Under the pieces are notes generated by a model that ran no database searches, was not told where the DNA came from, and worked only from the letters and a program-made list of their open reading frames with translations. 64,000 nt of DNA, from the NCBI RefSeq assembly GCF_004137345.1, contig NZ_SDWV01000024.1, positions 1-64,000 on the forward strand. Reading direction: 5' to 3'. The number at the start of each line of letters is the position of its first letter. The first letter of the stretch is position 1. The DNA comes from Nocardioides zhouii. Lineage in GTDB: Bacteria; Actinomycetota; Actinomycetes; Propionibacteriales; Nocardioidaceae. Below, piece after piece: positions 25,163 to 34,612 of the stretch. A program made the position numbers and the translations under genes.

Positions 25163-26125
25163 TCAGAGCCAGTCGACGGCATGCCCGTGGCCGTGGCTCC
25201 AGGCCACCGGCGTGCCGTCGAGGGCCGTCGCGAAGCGACCTGACGGGACGTCGGCATCGCCCGTCACGGCGGGCAGGACGCGGCGGCCCTCGTTGCTGAT
25301 CCACCGGCAGCGTCCGTCCGCCACGAGGCTCGTCATCAGCTCGTGGAACCGACGCCGGGCGGGCTCCTCGAGGTAGGCGATGACAGCCGAGTGGAAGACC
25401 ACGGGCGTGCCGTGCGGGGCGGCCTCGTCGAGCAGGCCGGGCAGGTGGTCGAACAGGTCGCCTCGGCGCAGCGCCGGCGGCTCGCGGCGGGCCACGTCGA
25501 CCGCGGCACGCAGCCGGGCGCGCCGCTCGTCCTGCTCCGGCCACACCAGGTTCTCGAGCCAGGCCATCGCGTCGGGGTCGCCGACGTCGAGCGGGTGGAG
25601 GTCGACCCCACCGCGCCAGGCGACCTCGGGATGCCGCACCGGCACCGGCAGCGGTCCGGTGGCCTCGGCCGTCAGGAGCGGGCCGCCGCTCCCCCGCAGC
25701 CCGCCCAGCGGCGGCCACGAGTAGTCGTAGCGGTCGGGGAACAGGCACAGACCGGCGCTGGCGCCGACCTCGATGAGCGCCAGCGGCCCCTCGACCAGGG
25801 CGAACACCGGAGCGAGGGTGGCGAGCCGGCCGACCTCATTCGTCTGGGTCGCCCGCGCCATCACGGTCGCGCGCACCTCGGGCTCCCGCTCGAGCAGCAG
25901 CCGGCGGAGACCCGCGTACGACCCGGGCGCGGCGGCGCCGTGCCAGCGGGCCGCGGCGAAGACGAGGTTGGGCTGGCGCTTGATCGGCGGCAGCGTGCCC
26001 AGCCAGGCGAGCACCTCGGGGTCGTCGGCGACCCCGAGCGCCCACTCCTCGAAGCACGGCGAGTCGCCGGCCGCGTACGTCGCGAAGTCGCGGTACTCCT
26101 CGATCACGTCGTCGTAGAGCAGCAC
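25163..26125 (-). CDS. DUF2332 family protein
   Basis: This 320-residue cytoplasmic protein matches DUF2332. Typical stretches are DSPCFEEWALGVADDPEVLAW near the start (read as overlapping parts), PNLVFAAARWH, the central LIEVGASAGLCLFPDRYDYSW, and VVFHSAVIAYL near 245. The EVGASAGLCL loop resembles a glycine-rich cofactor loop, but no enzyme activity is established. GTG 26125 is preceded by AGGAAGG at 9 nt. It follows the DUF6886 gene by 13 bp in the same direction. Confidence 0.8.
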   Translation of the reverse strand: MLLYDDVIEEYRDFATYAAGDSPCFEEWALGVADDPEVLAWLGTLPPIKRQPNLVFAAARWHGAAAPGSYAGLRRLLLEREPEVRATVMARATQTNEVGRLATLAPVFALVEGPLALIEVGASAGLCLFPDRYDYSWPPLGGLRGSGGPLLTAEATGPLPVPVRHPEVAWRGGVDLHPLDVGDPDAMAWLENLVWPEQDERRARLRAAVDVARREPPALRRGDLFDHLPGLLDEAAPHGTPVVFHSAVIAYLEEPARRRFHELMTSLVADGRCRWISNEGRRVLPAVTGDADVPSGRFATALDGTPVAWSHGHGHAVDWL

Positions 26126-26138
26126 GGGCCCATCCTTC

Positions 26139-26663
26139 CTAGCGCCGGGTCGGGAAGGGGCCGTCGGGGCCGATGCCGGCGTTGCCCATCCGGATGCCGG
26201 AGAACTCCTGGCCGCGCTCCCGCACCTCGGTGAAGTGGTCGACCAGCTCGGGCAGCACCCGGAGCTCGATGCCGTGCTCCGCGTGCAGGTCCACGAGGTC
26301 GCCGACCTGCTCCGGCGGACCGAGCGGCGAGACCGCGTGGGTGGCCACGAAGGCGTGGGGGCGCTCGCCGAACGGCTCGAAGTCGGCGGCGTCGAAGCGG
26401 TAGGCGTACAGAGTGGTCGCCCGCAGCGTCGGCAGCCAGGCCTCCTCGATCGTGTGCACGCGGGGCACGCCGGCCTCCGGTGACGCGTCCCACGAGCACA
26501 CGCGCGGGCACTGCCGCGGGAACCAGTAGCAAGGGCTGTTGAGCGCGTCGACCGTCCAGACGTACGCCTCCGGCTGCTGGGCGGTGGCGGCCACGTGCGG
26601 ATCGAAGTCGCGGATCGACGGGTCCTCGCTGAAGTGCAGCAGCTCGCCCGGGTGCGGCAGCAT
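26139..26663 (-). CDS. DUF6886-like protein
   Basis: This 174-residue soluble protein begins LLHFSEDPSIRDFDPHVAAT and contains YVWTVDALNSPCYWFPRQCP with two Cys residues. This pattern recalls the DUF6886 family, but my recognition is from memory and moderate. No function is known. The ATG overlaps the stop of the GNAT-chorismate mutase gene by one base (TGATG), so the two are coupled. The DUF2332 gene follows after 13 bp. Confidence 0.6.
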   Translation of the reverse strand: MLPHPGELLHFSEDPSIRDFDPHVAATAQQPEAYVWTVDALNSPCYWFPRQCPRVCSWDASPEAGVPRVHTIEEAWLPTLRATTLYAYRFDAADFEPFGERPHAFVATHAVSPLGPPEQVGDLVDLHAEHGIELRVLPELVDHFTEVRERGQEFSGIRMGNAGIGPDGPFPTRR

Positions 26664-27361
26664 CAGCGGGAGGCGTCGAGCGACTCGGTGATGATCAGGT
26701 CGACGATCCGGGCCACCCGGGCCTGCCCGAGATCCGGCGCCACCGCCGCCACCCGCCGGGCGATCTCGGCCTCGCGGGCGGGGTCGCGCTCGCCGCTGGG
26801 CTTCACCGACTGCACGGCCCGGGTCAGCGCCGTACGACGCGCGAGCACGTCACCGAGCACGAGGTCGACGTCGTCGATGAGCGCCCGCAGGAAGGCCACC
26901 GGGTCGGGGCCCGGCCACGCCACGCGGATGTCGGGCGAGCTCTCCTCGTTGGCCGCACCGTCCGTACGCTCGAGCTCCAGGCACCCCCGACCCCGGTAGA
27001 ACGCGCGGGCCGGGGCGTTGGACTCGAAGACCCAGAGGCAGAAGCCGCCCGGGCGCAGGGACGTGACCAGCTCGAAAAGCGCGGTGCCCACGCCGCTCCC
27101 CTGGTGGCCGGGGTGGACGTAGAGGTCGTCGAGCCAGGTCGGCGTGCACCGGGCGTAGCCGGTGACCTCGTCGCCGCTCGCTGCCAGCCACACGTCGTAC
27201 GTGGTCAGGTCCCAGCCGCCGACCCAGGCGCGCACCTCGTCGTCGGCGTGGACCCCGGGCGGGAACGCCGCGCCGGCCGCACGCCGAGCAGCCAGGTGGA
27301 TCTCGGCGAGTGCTGGGAGGTCCGCGGCCGTGGCCGGGCGCAACGCCAGCTCAGTGCTCAT
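26663..27361 (-). CDS. GNAT acetyltransferase fused to an AroQ-type chorismate mutase domain
   Basis: Residues 1-150 form a GNAT acetyltransferase with the acetyl-CoA motif [19 protein letters not shown] and the later strand [20 protein letters not shown]. Residues about 155-232 read as a type II chorismate mutase: [19 protein letters not shown], a Lys in QSVKPS, the DPAREAEI helix that supplies D, R and E, and the final DLIITES. The equivalent of Escherichia coli Gln88 is not conserved, as also reported for small actinobacterial mutases. ATG 27361 is 9 nt after GAGG; GTG 27364 is possible. It overlaps the end of rluD. Whether both domains are active is unknown. Confidence 0.72.
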   Translation of the reverse strand: MSTELALRPATAADLPALAEIHLAARRAAGAAFPPGVHADDEVRAWVGGWDLTTYDVWLAASGDEVTGYARCTPTWLDDLYVHPGHQGSGVGTALFELVTSLRPGGFCLWVFESNAPARAFYRGRGCLELERTDGAANEESSPDIRVAWPGPDPVAFLRALIDDVDLVLGDVLARRTALTRAVQSVKPSGERDPAREAEIARRVAAVAPDLGQARVARIVDLIITESLDASR

Positions 27362-28289
27362 CACGGATGACCTCGAGCGCGTGCGCGAGGTCGTCGGGGT
27401 GGGTGGACTCGTAGCTGACGTAGTCGCCCGTCTCCGGGTGCTCGAAGCCCAGGCGCATCGCGTGCAGCCACTGGCGCTCGAGCCCGAGCCGCTTGGAGAG
27501 GGTCGGGTCCGCGCCGTAGGTGAGGTCGCCCACGCACGGGTGCTTCAGCGCGCTCATGTGCACCCGGATCTGGTGGGTGCGGCCGGTCTCGAGGTGGACC
27601 TCGAGCAGGCTCGCGAACCGGTGGGCCTCGAGGGTCTCGTAGTGGGTGACGCTGTGGCGGCCGTCGGCCATCACCGCGAACTTGTAGTCGTGCTGCGGGT
27701 GGCGACCGATCGGCGCCTCGATGGTGCCGCTGAGCGGGTCGGGGTGGCCCTGCACGAGCGCGTGGTAGGTCTTGTCGACGGTGCGGTGGCGGAAGGCGTT
27801 CTTGAGCACCGAGTAGGCGCGCTCGGACTTGGCGATGACCATTACGCCGGACGTGCCGACGTCGAGCCGCTGGACGATGCCCTCGCGCTCCTTCGCCCCG
27901 GAGGTCGAGATCCGGTAGCCGGCGCCGGCGAGGTGGCCCACGACTGTCGGCCCGCGCCAGCCCGGCGAGGGGTGGACGGCGACGCCGACGGGCTTGTCGA
28001 TCACGACGATCGCGTCGTCGTCGTGGATGATCCGGATCCCCTCGACGATCTCCGGCTTCACCTCGAGCGGGTCAGTCGTGGCAGGGATGGACACGTCGAG
28101 GACGGCACCGCCGTGGACCCGGTCGCTCTTGCCGACGTCGGCACCGTCCACCTGCACCAGGCCCTGGGCGATGAGGTCGGCGGCCTTGGTGCGCGAGAAC
28201 CCGAACATCCGGGCCATCGCGGCGTCGACGCGCTCGCCGGCCAGCCCGTCGGGCACGAAGACCGTGCGCTGCTCGGCGTGGGAGGTCAT
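27351..28289 (-). CDS. rluD: Large subunit rRNA pseudouridine synthase (RluD family)
   Basis: This 312-residue enzyme makes pseudouridine in 23S rRNA. An S4 RNA-binding domain occupies about 12-75 ([23 protein letters not shown] in part), and the catalytic domain follows with the active Asp in [17 protein letters not shown]. The RTHQIRVH motif, VGDLTYGA and [10 protein letters not shown] are all conserved. ATG 28289 shares bases with the lspA stop (ATGA). Placement after lspA is common in actinobacteria. Confidence 0.95.
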   Translation of the reverse strand: MTSHAEQRTVFVPDGLAGERVDAAMARMFGFSRTKAADLIAQGLVQVDGADVGKSDRVHGGAVLDVSIPATTDPLEVKPEIVEGIRIIHDDDAIVVIDKPVGVAVHPSPGWRGPTVVGHLAGAGYRISTSGAKEREGIVQRLDVGTSGVMVIAKSERAYSVLKNAFRHRTVDKTYHALVQGHPDPLSGTIEAPIGRHPQHDYKFAVMADGRHSVTHYETLEAHRFASLLEVHLETGRTHQIRVHMSALKHPCVGDLTYGADPTLSKRLGLERQWLHAMRLGFEHPETGDYVSYESTHPDDLAHALEVIRDEH

Positions 28290-28888
28290 CAGTGGGCGCT
28301 CAGGCCTGCGTCGTCGACCGGGGAGTCGGACCCGCGCTGGTGGTCGGCGTCGCGGCTTCCGTCGAGCGCCACGCCGCGGAACGTCTGCAGGATGATCAGG
28401 CCGGCGGCCACGTTGATGCACATGTCGGCGACGTTAAAGACCGGCCAGTTGGGCAGCATCAGGAAGTCGACGACGTGTCCGTGGAACGGCTCCGGCTGGC
28501 GTACGACGCGGTCCGTGAGGTTGCCGGCCACGCCGCCCAGCAGCAGGCCGAGCGCAATGGCCCACCCGGTGCTGCGCACGCGGCGGCTGAGCCACAGGAC
28601 GACGACGACCGCGATCGCGGCCAGGCAGGTGAAGACGATCGTGAAGTCGGTGCCGGTGCTGAACGCTGCGCCGGGGTTGAAGGTCAGGTGGAGCGTCAGC
28701 CAGTCACCGAACACGGGGACGTCGCCGTCGGCCAGCGAGGCCAGCGCCCACTGCTTCGACCCGAGATCGATGGCATAGGCGATCGCGGCGATCGCGGCGA
28801 ACACCAGACGGGCGTCGAGGCGTCGTCGGGTGGGCTCGTGATGGGCCTGGTCGCTGGGGTTCAGCGACGCTCCTCGCGCTGCTTGCAT
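28289..28888 (-). CDS. lspA: Lipoprotein signal peptidase (signal peptidase II)
   Basis: This 199-residue membrane aspartic protease cleaves signal peptides of lipidated prolipoproteins, such as the binding protein at 7711. Four helices are expected. The catalytic pair is D126 in GNLTDRVVR and D155 in FNVADMCIN, with NPGAAFS between helices 1 and 2. ATG 28888 overlaps the upstream DksA-like gene by 28 bp; a short polar N-terminus of about 27 residues precedes helix 1. It is followed directly by rluD. Confidence 0.95.
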   Translation of the reverse strand: MQAARGASLNPSDQAHHEPTRRRLDARLVFAAIAAIAYAIDLGSKQWALASLADGDVPVFGDWLTLHLTFNPGAAFSTGTDFTIVFTCLAAIAVVVVLWLSRRVRSTGWAIALGLLLGGVAGNLTDRVVRQPEPFHGHVVDFLMLPNWPVFNVADMCINVAAGLIILQTFRGVALDGSRDADHQRGSDSPVDDAGLSAH

Positions 28889-29829
28889 GACATGCACAGT
28901 GTCGCATGGGGCACTGCCATCAACCGATTCTTGCCGATGGGGTTGCCGCACGACTCGCAGACGCCGTACGTGCCGTCGTCGATGTGGGCCAGGGCCCGGT
29001 CGAGCTGGCCGAGGGTCTCGCGCTCGCGGGCCAGGACGGTGAGCTCGTGGTCGCGCTCGAAGCTCGTCGCGCCGACGTCGGCCTGGTCGTGTCCGGCGCC
29101 GTCGCCGGCGTCGCGCATCAACCGGGCGAGCTCCTCCTCGGCCTGGCTGATGGAGACCGTGAGGCGCTCGCGGTGCTCGTTGAGCTCCTTGACGACCTCG
29201 TTGAGCTCGCCGCGCGTCCAGGCATCCTCGCCATCGAGCACGACGAGCTTGGCGGGGGTCGACTTGCGGGGCGCTGCCTTCTTCGCGGGAGCAGAGTTCG
29301 TCACGGAGGATGCCTTCTTCGCAGGAGCGGACTTGGTGGCGGTGGGCGGGGCGGTCTTCTTCGCCGGGGTCTTCGGAGCGGAGGCCGCCGCGGATGGCGC
29401 AGTCTTCTTGGCGGGGGCCTTCTTGGCTGGCGCGGTCTTCTTGGCGGGGGCCTTCTTGGCTGGCGCGGTCTTCTTGGCGGGCGCGGCCTTCTTTGCCGGA
29501 GCCTTCGTGGCCGGCGCAGCCTTCTTGGCCGGGGCCTTCACGGCGGGCGTGGCCTTCTTGGCCGGGGTCTTCGCGGCAGGCGTGGCCTTCTTCGCCGATG
29601 CCTTCTTCGCAGCGGGGGCCTTCTTTACCGGCGCCTTCTTGGCCGGTGCAGCCTTCTTGGCCGGAGCCTTCTTCGCGGCCTTCTTCGCAGCAGGGGCCTT
29701 CTTCGCCGGAGCCTTCGCGGCCGGCGCGGCCTTCTTGGCGGGCGGCTCGACGGCCGTCTTGCGGCCGATGACCCGCCTGGCGGCGGCCGCGGCGGAGCCA
29801 GCGAGGGACTTGCGCGTGGTGCCAGCCAT
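28861..29829 (-). CDS. TraR/DksA-type zinc finger protein with a long Lys/Ala/Pro-rich N-terminal tail
   Basis: The 322-residue product has two parts. Residues about 25-190 are a low-complexity basic tail built from PAKKA-like units, resembling the C-terminal tails of histone H1 and mycobacterial HupB. Residues 200-322 form a DksA-like coiled coil (ELNEVVKELNEHRERL) and a C4 zinc finger with C291, C294, C312 and C315. DksA proteins act through the RNA polymerase secondary channel. The basic tail should bind nucleic acid. ATG 29829 is preferred because GGAGG lies 9 nt upstream. It overlaps lspA by 28 bp. Confidence 0.85.
   Translation of the reverse strand: MAGTTRKSLAGSAAAAARRVIGRKTAVEPPAKKAAPAAKAPAKKAPAAKKAAKKAPAKKAAPAKKAPVKKAPAAKKASAKKATPAAKTPAKKATPAVKAPAKKAAPATKAPAKKAAPAKKTAPAKKAPAKKTAPAKKAPAKKTAPSAAASAPKTPAKKTAPPTATKSAPAKKASSVTNSAPAKKAAPRKSTPAKLVVLDGEDAWTRGELNEVVKELNEHRERLTVSISQAEEELARLMRDAGDGAGHDQADVGATSFERDHELTVLARERETLGQLDRALAHIDDGTYGVCESCGNPIGKNRLMAVPHATLCMSCKQREERR
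29331..29760. repeat. In-frame low-complexity repeat encoding the AKP tail
   Basis: The DNA is a run of imperfect units built on CTTCTTGGC, CTTCTTCGC and GCCGGC (plus strand), which encode PAKKA-type repeats on the minus strand. Unit length varies (9-21 bp), consistent with slippage and selection on protein composition. Confidence 0.7.
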
Positions 29830-29934
29830 GTCCGAGGGCCTCCGCATGCATCGGGTGTGGCGGGAACCACACGGTCGCAGGGAGGGTATCCGGTGGCACG
29901 GAGCAGGCCAACCTCGGCTCGCCGAAATGCGAGA

Positions 29935-29958
29935 ACGGCCACCCTGATGGGTGACCGT
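29935..29958 (-). terminator. Hairpin terminator after divIVA
   Basis: ACGG-C-CACCC, TGAT, GGGTG-A-CCGT forms a 9-bp stem with one internal mismatch and a 4-nt loop. It lies 37 bp past the divIVA stop and 106 bp before the DksA-like start, so it probably ends the division cluster transcript. Confidence 0.55.
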
Positions 29959-29994
29959 CCTCGTGACGAGCGTGGTGCAGGTGGTGCGAGAGGC

Positions 29995-30732
29995 TCAGCC
30001 CTCGTCGTCACCCAGGACCGAGCGCAGGCGCTTGGGTCCGTGACCGCTGTCCACCGGAGCCTGGCTCTCGCTGCCCGTGGACAACGACTCCAGCTGCTGG
30101 GTGAAGTAGGTCTTCAGGCGGGAGCGGTACTCGCGCTCGAACTGGCGCAGCGTCTCCACGTCGCCGTTGAGCTTGTCGCGCTCCTTCTCGAGGTCGCCGA
30201 ACATCTGCTGGCGGCGCTCGGCGGTCTCGGAGTCGAGCATCTGCGAGCGCTGGCGGGCGTCCGCCTCCATGCGGTCGGACTTCGTCTTCGACTCCGACTC
30301 GAGGCGCTCGGACTTGGTGCGCGCGGCACCGACGATGCGGTCGGCCTCGTTCTTGGCCTCCTCGATGAGCTCGTCGGCGTTGCGCGTCGCGATCTCGAGC
30401 AGGCGGGCCGCGGCGTTGGACGCATCGGCGATGTTGCGCACGGGCGGGGCCTCGACGGGCGCCACCACGGCGACGGGCTCCGGCTCCGGCTCGGGCTCCG
30501 GCTCGGGCTCCACGGGGGCGAACGACACCGGCGCGGGCGCCGACGACGACGAGTCGCCACCGGACTGCGCCGCGGACAGCTTGGACCGAAGGTCGTCGTT
30601 GTCCTTGGTGAGCCGCGCGAGCTCCGCCTCGACCTCGTCGAGGAACTGGTCGACCTCGCCCATGTCGTAGCCCTCACGGAGCCGGACAGGCGTAAAGCGC
30701 TTGTTGCTCACGTCCTCAGGCGTCAGCGGCAT
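29995..30732 (-). CDS. divIVA: DivIVA/Wag31-like polar growth scaffold
   Basis: DivIVA binds curved membrane at the poles and organises tip growth and wall synthesis. The 245-residue protein starts with the lipid-binding domain (MPLTPEDVSNKRFTPVRLR, with GEVDQFLDEVEAELARL). An EP-repeat linker lies at about 82-95. The remainder is a long coiled coil (LLEIATRNADELIEEAKNEA in part). ATG 30732 is preferred over an upstream frame because it gives the conserved N-terminus. It is the last member of the cluster after sepF and yggT. Confidence 0.93.
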   Translation of the reverse strand: MPLTPEDVSNKRFTPVRLREGYDMGEVDQFLDEVEAELARLTKDNDDLRSKLSAAQSGGDSSSSAPAPVSFAPVEPEPEPEPEPEPVAVVAPVEAPPVRNIADASNAAARLLEIATRNADELIEEAKNEADRIVGAARTKSERLESESKTKSDRMEADARQRSQMLDSETAERRQQMFGDLEKERDKLNGDVETLRQFEREYRSRLKTYFTQQLESLSTGSESQAPVDSGHGPKRLRSVLGDDEG

Positions 30733-30850
30733 GACCTCACCCAAACTTTCACTCTTCGAATACACGGTGACTCTGGCTGTCAGGAGACAATAGCGCCCGT
30801 CGGCTCACCCGGCACAGTGACCCGTGTGGCGGATGGTTCCGGGGGTGGGC

Positions 30851-31141
30851 TCACAGGAAGATGGTGGCCACCACGTTGAGCAGCAGCCATGCCGCCACCA
30901 TCACCAGCAGGAAGCTCAGGTCGAGCGCGACCGAGCCGAGCCGCAGGGGCGGGACCACGCGCCGCAGCGCCACGATCGGCGGGTCGGTGGCTGAGTACAC
31001 CCCCTCGAGGGCGACCAGCAGCGGGCCGCGCGGCTCCCACTGGCGCGCGAACACCTGGACCCAGTCCACGATGAACCGGATCCAGAGCAGGCCGATGAAG
31101 ACGAACAGGATGAGATAGAGGGTCATGCCGATGATCTGCAC
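30851..31141 (-). CDS. YggT family membrane protein
   Basis: This 96-residue protein has two hydrophobic segments (about 3-25 and 70-94) and the YggT pattern: FIGLLWIRFIVDWVQVF and the loop YSATDPPIVALRRVVPPLRLG. The family is found beside sepF and divIVA in Gram-positive bacteria and is linked to division and osmotic tolerance, but its exact role is open. The GTG start is 14 bp after the sepF stop. Confidence 0.9.
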   Translation of the reverse strand: MQIIGMTLYLILFVFIGLLWIRFIVDWVQVFARQWEPRGPLLVALEGVYSATDPPIVALRRVVPPLRLGSVALDLSFLLVMVAAWLLLNVVATIFL

Positions 31142-31155
31142 GGAGTAAGACTGCC

Positions 31156-31641
31156 TCAGCTCTGGTTGAAGAACCCGTCCTCTGCCATCCGCTCCTTGTC
31201 CTCGGCCGCGACCGTGACGTTGGGCGGGGAGAGCAGGAAGACCTTGTTGGTCACGCGCTCGATCGTCCCACGGGTGGCGAAGATCAGGCCGGCGGCGAAG
31301 TCGACGAGACGCTTGGCGTCGTTGTCGTCCATCTCGCTGAGGTTCATGATGACCGGCGTGCCGTCGCGGTAGTTCTCACCGACGAGACGGGCCTCGTTGT
31401 AGTTGCGGGGGTGCAGGGTGGTGATGCGGCTCAACTCGGCCACGACTCCCGTCTGGACCGAGGCCGGACGACGGCGCTCGGCAAGGTCGGACACAGGGGC
31501 AGGGCCTCGGTCCCTCGCGACCGGTCGCTGGTCGACAGCGTCCTGGGTCGAGGTCTCCGTGTCGCCGTCGTAGTCGTCGTAGTGGCCGGTGTCCTCGAGC
31601 AGGCCGAGGTACTCGCCGATCTTCCTCATCGCGCCGCTCAT
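31156..31641 (-). CDS. sepF: Cell division protein SepF
   Basis: SepF anchors FtsZ to the membrane in actinobacteria, which lack FtsA. The 161-residue protein has the N-terminal amphipathic membrane helix ([13 protein letters not shown]), an acidic variable linker, and the SepF core at about 75-155 ([37 protein letters not shown]). ATG 31641 follows GGAGGA at about 8 nt. Its binding partner is the FtsZ C-terminal peptide, encoded 1.5 kb upstream. Confidence 0.95.
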   Translation of the reverse strand: MSGAMRKIGEYLGLLEDTGHYDDYDGDTETSTQDAVDQRPVARDRGPAPVSDLAERRRPASVQTGVVAELSRITTLHPRNYNEARLVGENYRDGTPVIMNLSEMDDNDAKRLVDFAAGLIFATRGTIERVTNKVFLLSPPNVTVAAEDKERMAEDGFFNQS

Positions 31642-31702
31642 GAGACTTGTCCTCCGCTAGACAGGGCACCCGTGATCGGGCGCCTGGTGACTGATGTCGA
31701 CA

Positions 31703-32407
31703 TTACTGGTTCGTGGGCCTCGGACCGAGGACCGCGGACCCGACACGCACGTGTGTCGCGCCGTGCCGGATGGCCGCCTCGAGGTCCCCGCTCATGCCGG
31801 CCGAGAGGACCGTCGCCTCCGGGTGCCCGGTGAGGAGCTCGGCGTGGATCGCGGCCAGGCGGGCGAAGGCCTCGAGCGGGTCGTCGTCGAGGGGCGCGAC
31901 CGCCATCAGGCCGCGCAGCCGGAGCATGCCTGCCTCCTCGACCGAGCGGGCGAGCTCGTCCAGGTCGGCCGGGTCCGCGCCCGAGCGGTGGTCGGCTCCG
32001 GGCGGGTCGAGGCTGACCTGCAGGAGCACGTCGACGTCGTGGCCGCGCGCGTGCGCACCGCGAGACAGAGGACCGACGAGCTTGGCGCGGTCGAGCGACT
32101 CGACGACGTCGGCGTACGCCGCGACGGCAGCCGCCTTGTTGGACTGCAGACCCCCGATGAAGTGCCACCGCAGCCCGAGGTCGACGCACTCGGCGGCCTT
32201 GGCCTCAGCCTCCTGGTGGCGGTTCTCCCCCACATCGGTGACGCCGAGGTCGGCCAGCAGGCGTACGTCGGAGGCGGGGAAGAACTTGGTGACGACGACG
32301 AGCGAGACCTCGCCGGCATCACGGCCGGCGTCGTCGCACGACACGGCGATGCGCCGGCGTACGGCGTCGAGGTTGGCGGCGAGCTCGTCGCGACGGTCGT
32401 CGGTCAC
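31703..32407 (-). CDS. YggS/PROSC family PLP-binding protein
   Basis: This 234-residue single-domain PLP protein helps keep pyridoxal phosphate and amino acid pools in balance. The PLP lysine is in VSLVVVTKFFPASDV. Other marks are DVGENRHQEAEAKA, RWHFIGGLQSNKA and LSAGMSGDLEAAI. GTG 32407 overlaps the pgeF stop (GTGA). It sits in the usual actinobacterial order ftsZ-pgeF-yggS-sepF. Confidence 0.93.
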   Translation of the reverse strand: MTDDRRDELAANLDAVRRRIAVSCDDAGRDAGEVSLVVVTKFFPASDVRLLADLGVTDVGENRHQEAEAKAAECVDLGLRWHFIGGLQSNKAAAVAAYADVVESLDRAKLVGPLSRGAHARGHDVDVLLQVSLDPPGADHRSGADPADLDELARSVEEAGMLRLRGLMAVAPLDDDPLEAFARLAAIHAELLTGHPEATVLSAGMSGDLEAAIRHGATHVRVGSAVLGPRPTNQ

Positions 32408-33117
32408 GGGTGGCTCCAGATGACGCCGGCGAACCGGGTGGCTGCCGCGCCGTCGCGGCGGTGCGACGGCCACGACGGGTCCTCGCGCGTGCAGGCGTCG
32501 ACCACGCGGACGTCGGTGATGCCGGAGGCGTCCAGCTGCGCGCGTACGCCGGCACCGAGGTCGAGCGCGGGCGTGCCCCACGAGGTGGTGGAGCGGGCTT
32601 CGGGGACGACGATCGCCACCTCGTCCTGCAGGTCGGCCGGGACCTCGTAGCAGGACCCGCACACGTGCGGACCGACCCAGGCCACGGACGGGTCTGCGCC
32701 CTGTGCCCGCAACGCGGCAACAGCGGCCGGGACGACGCCCGCGGCCAAGCCGGGGCGACCGCTGTGCACGGCGGCGATCCACCCGGTGGCGGGATCGGCG
32801 AGCAGGACCGGCACGCAGTCGGCTGCCCGGGCGAGCAGCGCCACGCCGGCCTGAGCCGTGATCATGGCGTCGGCCGGGACCCGCCCGCTCGTGCGGCGGT
32901 CGTCGACGAGGTCGACGTGGGCGCCGTGCACCTGGTGCATCAGGGCGGGCGTTGCTCCGGTGGCCTCCGCGACCTGACGCAGGGCGCCCGTGCGTACGTC
33001 GTCGTCAGCCGCGTCGCCGAGGCTGAGGGAGACGTCGGTGAAGGCGACCTCGATCACGAGGTCGCCTTCGATCCGGTCGCGGTGGCGCAGGAGGCCCGTC
33101 GCGTCAGAGACGGTCAC
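32404..33117 (-). CDS. pgeF: Laccase-domain peptidoglycan editing factor PgeF
   Basis: This 237-residue protein belongs to the PgeF/YfiH family, which removes wrongly built muropeptide precursors and also has purine nucleoside activities. Recognised parts are [24 protein letters not shown] with the metal-binding Cys, [15 protein letters not shown] (commonly HAGWRG in the family, so this loop is divergent), and [13 protein letters not shown] 33117 overlaps the ftsZ stop. The position between ftsZ and yggS is conserved. Confidence 0.88.
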   Translation of the reverse strand: MTVSDATGLLRHRDRIEGDLVIEVAFTDVSLSLGDAADDDVRTGALRQVAEATGATPALMHQVHGAHVDLVDDRRTSGRVPADAMITAQAGVALLARAADCVPVLLADPATGWIAAVHSGRPGLAAGVVPAAVAALRAQGADPSVAWVGPHVCGSCYEVPADLQDEVAIVVPEARSTTSWGTPALDLGAGVRAQLDASGITDVRVVDACTREDPSWPSHRRDGAAATRFAGVIWSHP

Positions 33118-34313
33118 TTCAGGAAGTCGGGGACGTCCAGCTCGTCGTCGTCGAACTGGACCTGTCGGGCCGGGCGGGGCTGGGCCGCAGGCGTCGACGC
33201 GTCCGAGGTGGGCGACGGTGCGAACGTCGTCGGAGCGGGCGTGCCCGACGACTGTGCCGGAGCGGCCGCCTTGGTGGCGAGCTGCTGGGCGGCGGCCCGG
33301 GTCTGCTCCTGCGTCTGCGCCGGCTGGTTCTGGCGCAGCACGTTGCCGTCGGAGCGGCGCTTGGGCATGCCGCCGTCGAACCCGGCGGCGATGACGGTCA
33401 CCCGCACCTCGTCACCGAGGGCGTCGTCGATGGTCGCGCCGAAGATGATGTTGGCCTCGGCGTGCGCGGCCTGCGACACCAGCGCGGCTGCCTCGTTGAT
33501 CTCGAACAGGCCGAGGTCCGAGCCACCGGCGATCGAGAGCAGCACGCCGTGCGCGCCCTCGATGCTCGCCTCGAGCAGCGGGCTGGAGACGGCCATCTCG
33601 GCCGCGGCCACCGCGCGGTCCTCGCCGCGGGCCGAGCCGATGCCCATGAGGGCGGAGCCGGCGTTGGCCATCACGGACTTCACGTCGGCGAAGTCGAGGT
33701 TGATCAGGCCGGGCGTGGTGATGAGGTCGGTGATGCCCGAGACACCCTGCAGCAGCACCTGGTCGGCCTGCTTGAAGGCGTCGAGGATCGACACGCTGCG
33801 ATCGGTGATCGAGAGCAGGCGGTCGTTGGGGATGACGATGAGGGTGTCGACCTCCTCGCGGAGCTGGCTGATGCCCTCCTCGGCGGAGTTGGCGCGACGC
33901 CGTCCCTCGAAGGCGAACGGCCGGGTCACGACGCCGATGGTCAGCGCTCCCAGCGAACGGGCGATGCGGGCCACGACGGGCGCGCCGCCGGTGCCGGTGC
34001 CGCCGCCCTCGCCGGCCGTCACGAACACCATGTCGGCGCCCTTGATGACCTCTTCGATCTCGTCGGCGTGGTCCTCGGCGGCCTTGGTGCCGACCTCGGG
34101 GTTCGCGCCTGCGCCGAGACCGCGGGTGAGCTCGCGGCCGATGTCGAGCTTGACGTCGGCGTCGCTCATGAGGAGTGCCTGGGCGTCGGTGTTGATCGCG
34201 ATGAACTCGACGCCCTTGAGGCCGACCTCGATCATCCGGTTGACGGCGTTGACGCCGCCGCCACCGATGCCCACGACCTTGATGATCGCCAGGTAGTTCT
34301 GCGCTGCTGCCAC
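33114..34313 (-). CDS. ftsZ: Cell division protein FtsZ
   Basis: FtsZ is the tubulin-like GTPase that forms the division ring. The 399-residue protein has the GTP-binding core with the tubulin signature GGGTGTG (103-109), the T7 loop [11 protein letters not shown], and a Pro/Ala/Thr/Gln-rich linker (about 310-385). It ends in the conserved peptide [11 protein letters not shown] that binds SepF and FtsW. GTG 34313 begins [15 protein letters not shown] and follows an AAGGAAGG about 10 nt upstream. No ftsA is present. Confidence 0.97.
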   Translation of the reverse strand: MAAAQNYLAIIKVVGIGGGGVNAVNRMIEVGLKGVEFIAINTDAQALLMSDADVKLDIGRELTRGLGAGANPEVGTKAAEDHADEIEEVIKGADMVFVTAGEGGGTGTGGAPVVARIARSLGALTIGVVTRPFAFEGRRRANSAEEGISQLREEVDTLIVIPNDRLLSITDRSVSILDAFKQADQVLLQGVSGITDLITTPGLINLDFADVKSVMANAGSALMGIGSARGEDRAVAAAEMAVSSPLLEASIEGAHGVLLSIAGGSDLGLFEINEAAALVSQAAHAEANIIFGATIDDALGDEVRVTVIAAGFDGGMPKRRSDGNVLRQNQPAQTQEQTRAAAQQLATKAAAPAQSSGTPAPTTFAPSPTSDASTPAAQPRPARQVQFDDDELDVPDFLK

Positions 34314-34612
34314 GGCTCGGGGCCTTCCTTGATGGGACTGCTGGATGGGTTGCTCTGGGGGTCGTGCTGGTGGATCACGCTGGGGAAGGAACGAGGTGCT
34401 GCTTCGGACTGCTGACCCTCGTGGCCGCGGAACTGTAACCGTGAACCTGAGGGTTATAGTTATGTCAACCTCGCCTTTCGCAAGACCATAGGCAGCGTCC
34501 GGCCCCGGGCCGTGCCGACACGCCGGTCGCGCGGTGAGCCACGCGGATTTTCGGGCCGCGGAACCCGCCTCACGCACCGCTCGGCGACGAGATGGTCGCC
34601 GGGGACGTCAGG
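34314..34612 (-). promoter_or_regulatory. ftsZ upstream region with an AT-rich promoter-like stretch
   Basis: This 299-bp gap between ftsQ and ftsZ holds an AT-rich island at 34432-34483, unlike the surrounding GC-rich DNA. On the minus strand it contains TTGACA (34468-34463), TATAAC (34458-34453) and TACAGT (34437-34432). No pair has ideal spacing, so more than one ftsZ promoter may be present. No open reading frame or RNA gene was recognised here. Confidence 0.5.

Noticed and set aside
28906-30879. Long plus-strand frame rich in Gly/Leu/Arg opposite the AKP tail and divIVA
   Set aside because: It is the antisense reading of the low-complexity DksA-like tail and the divIVA gene; both minus-strand proteins are clear.
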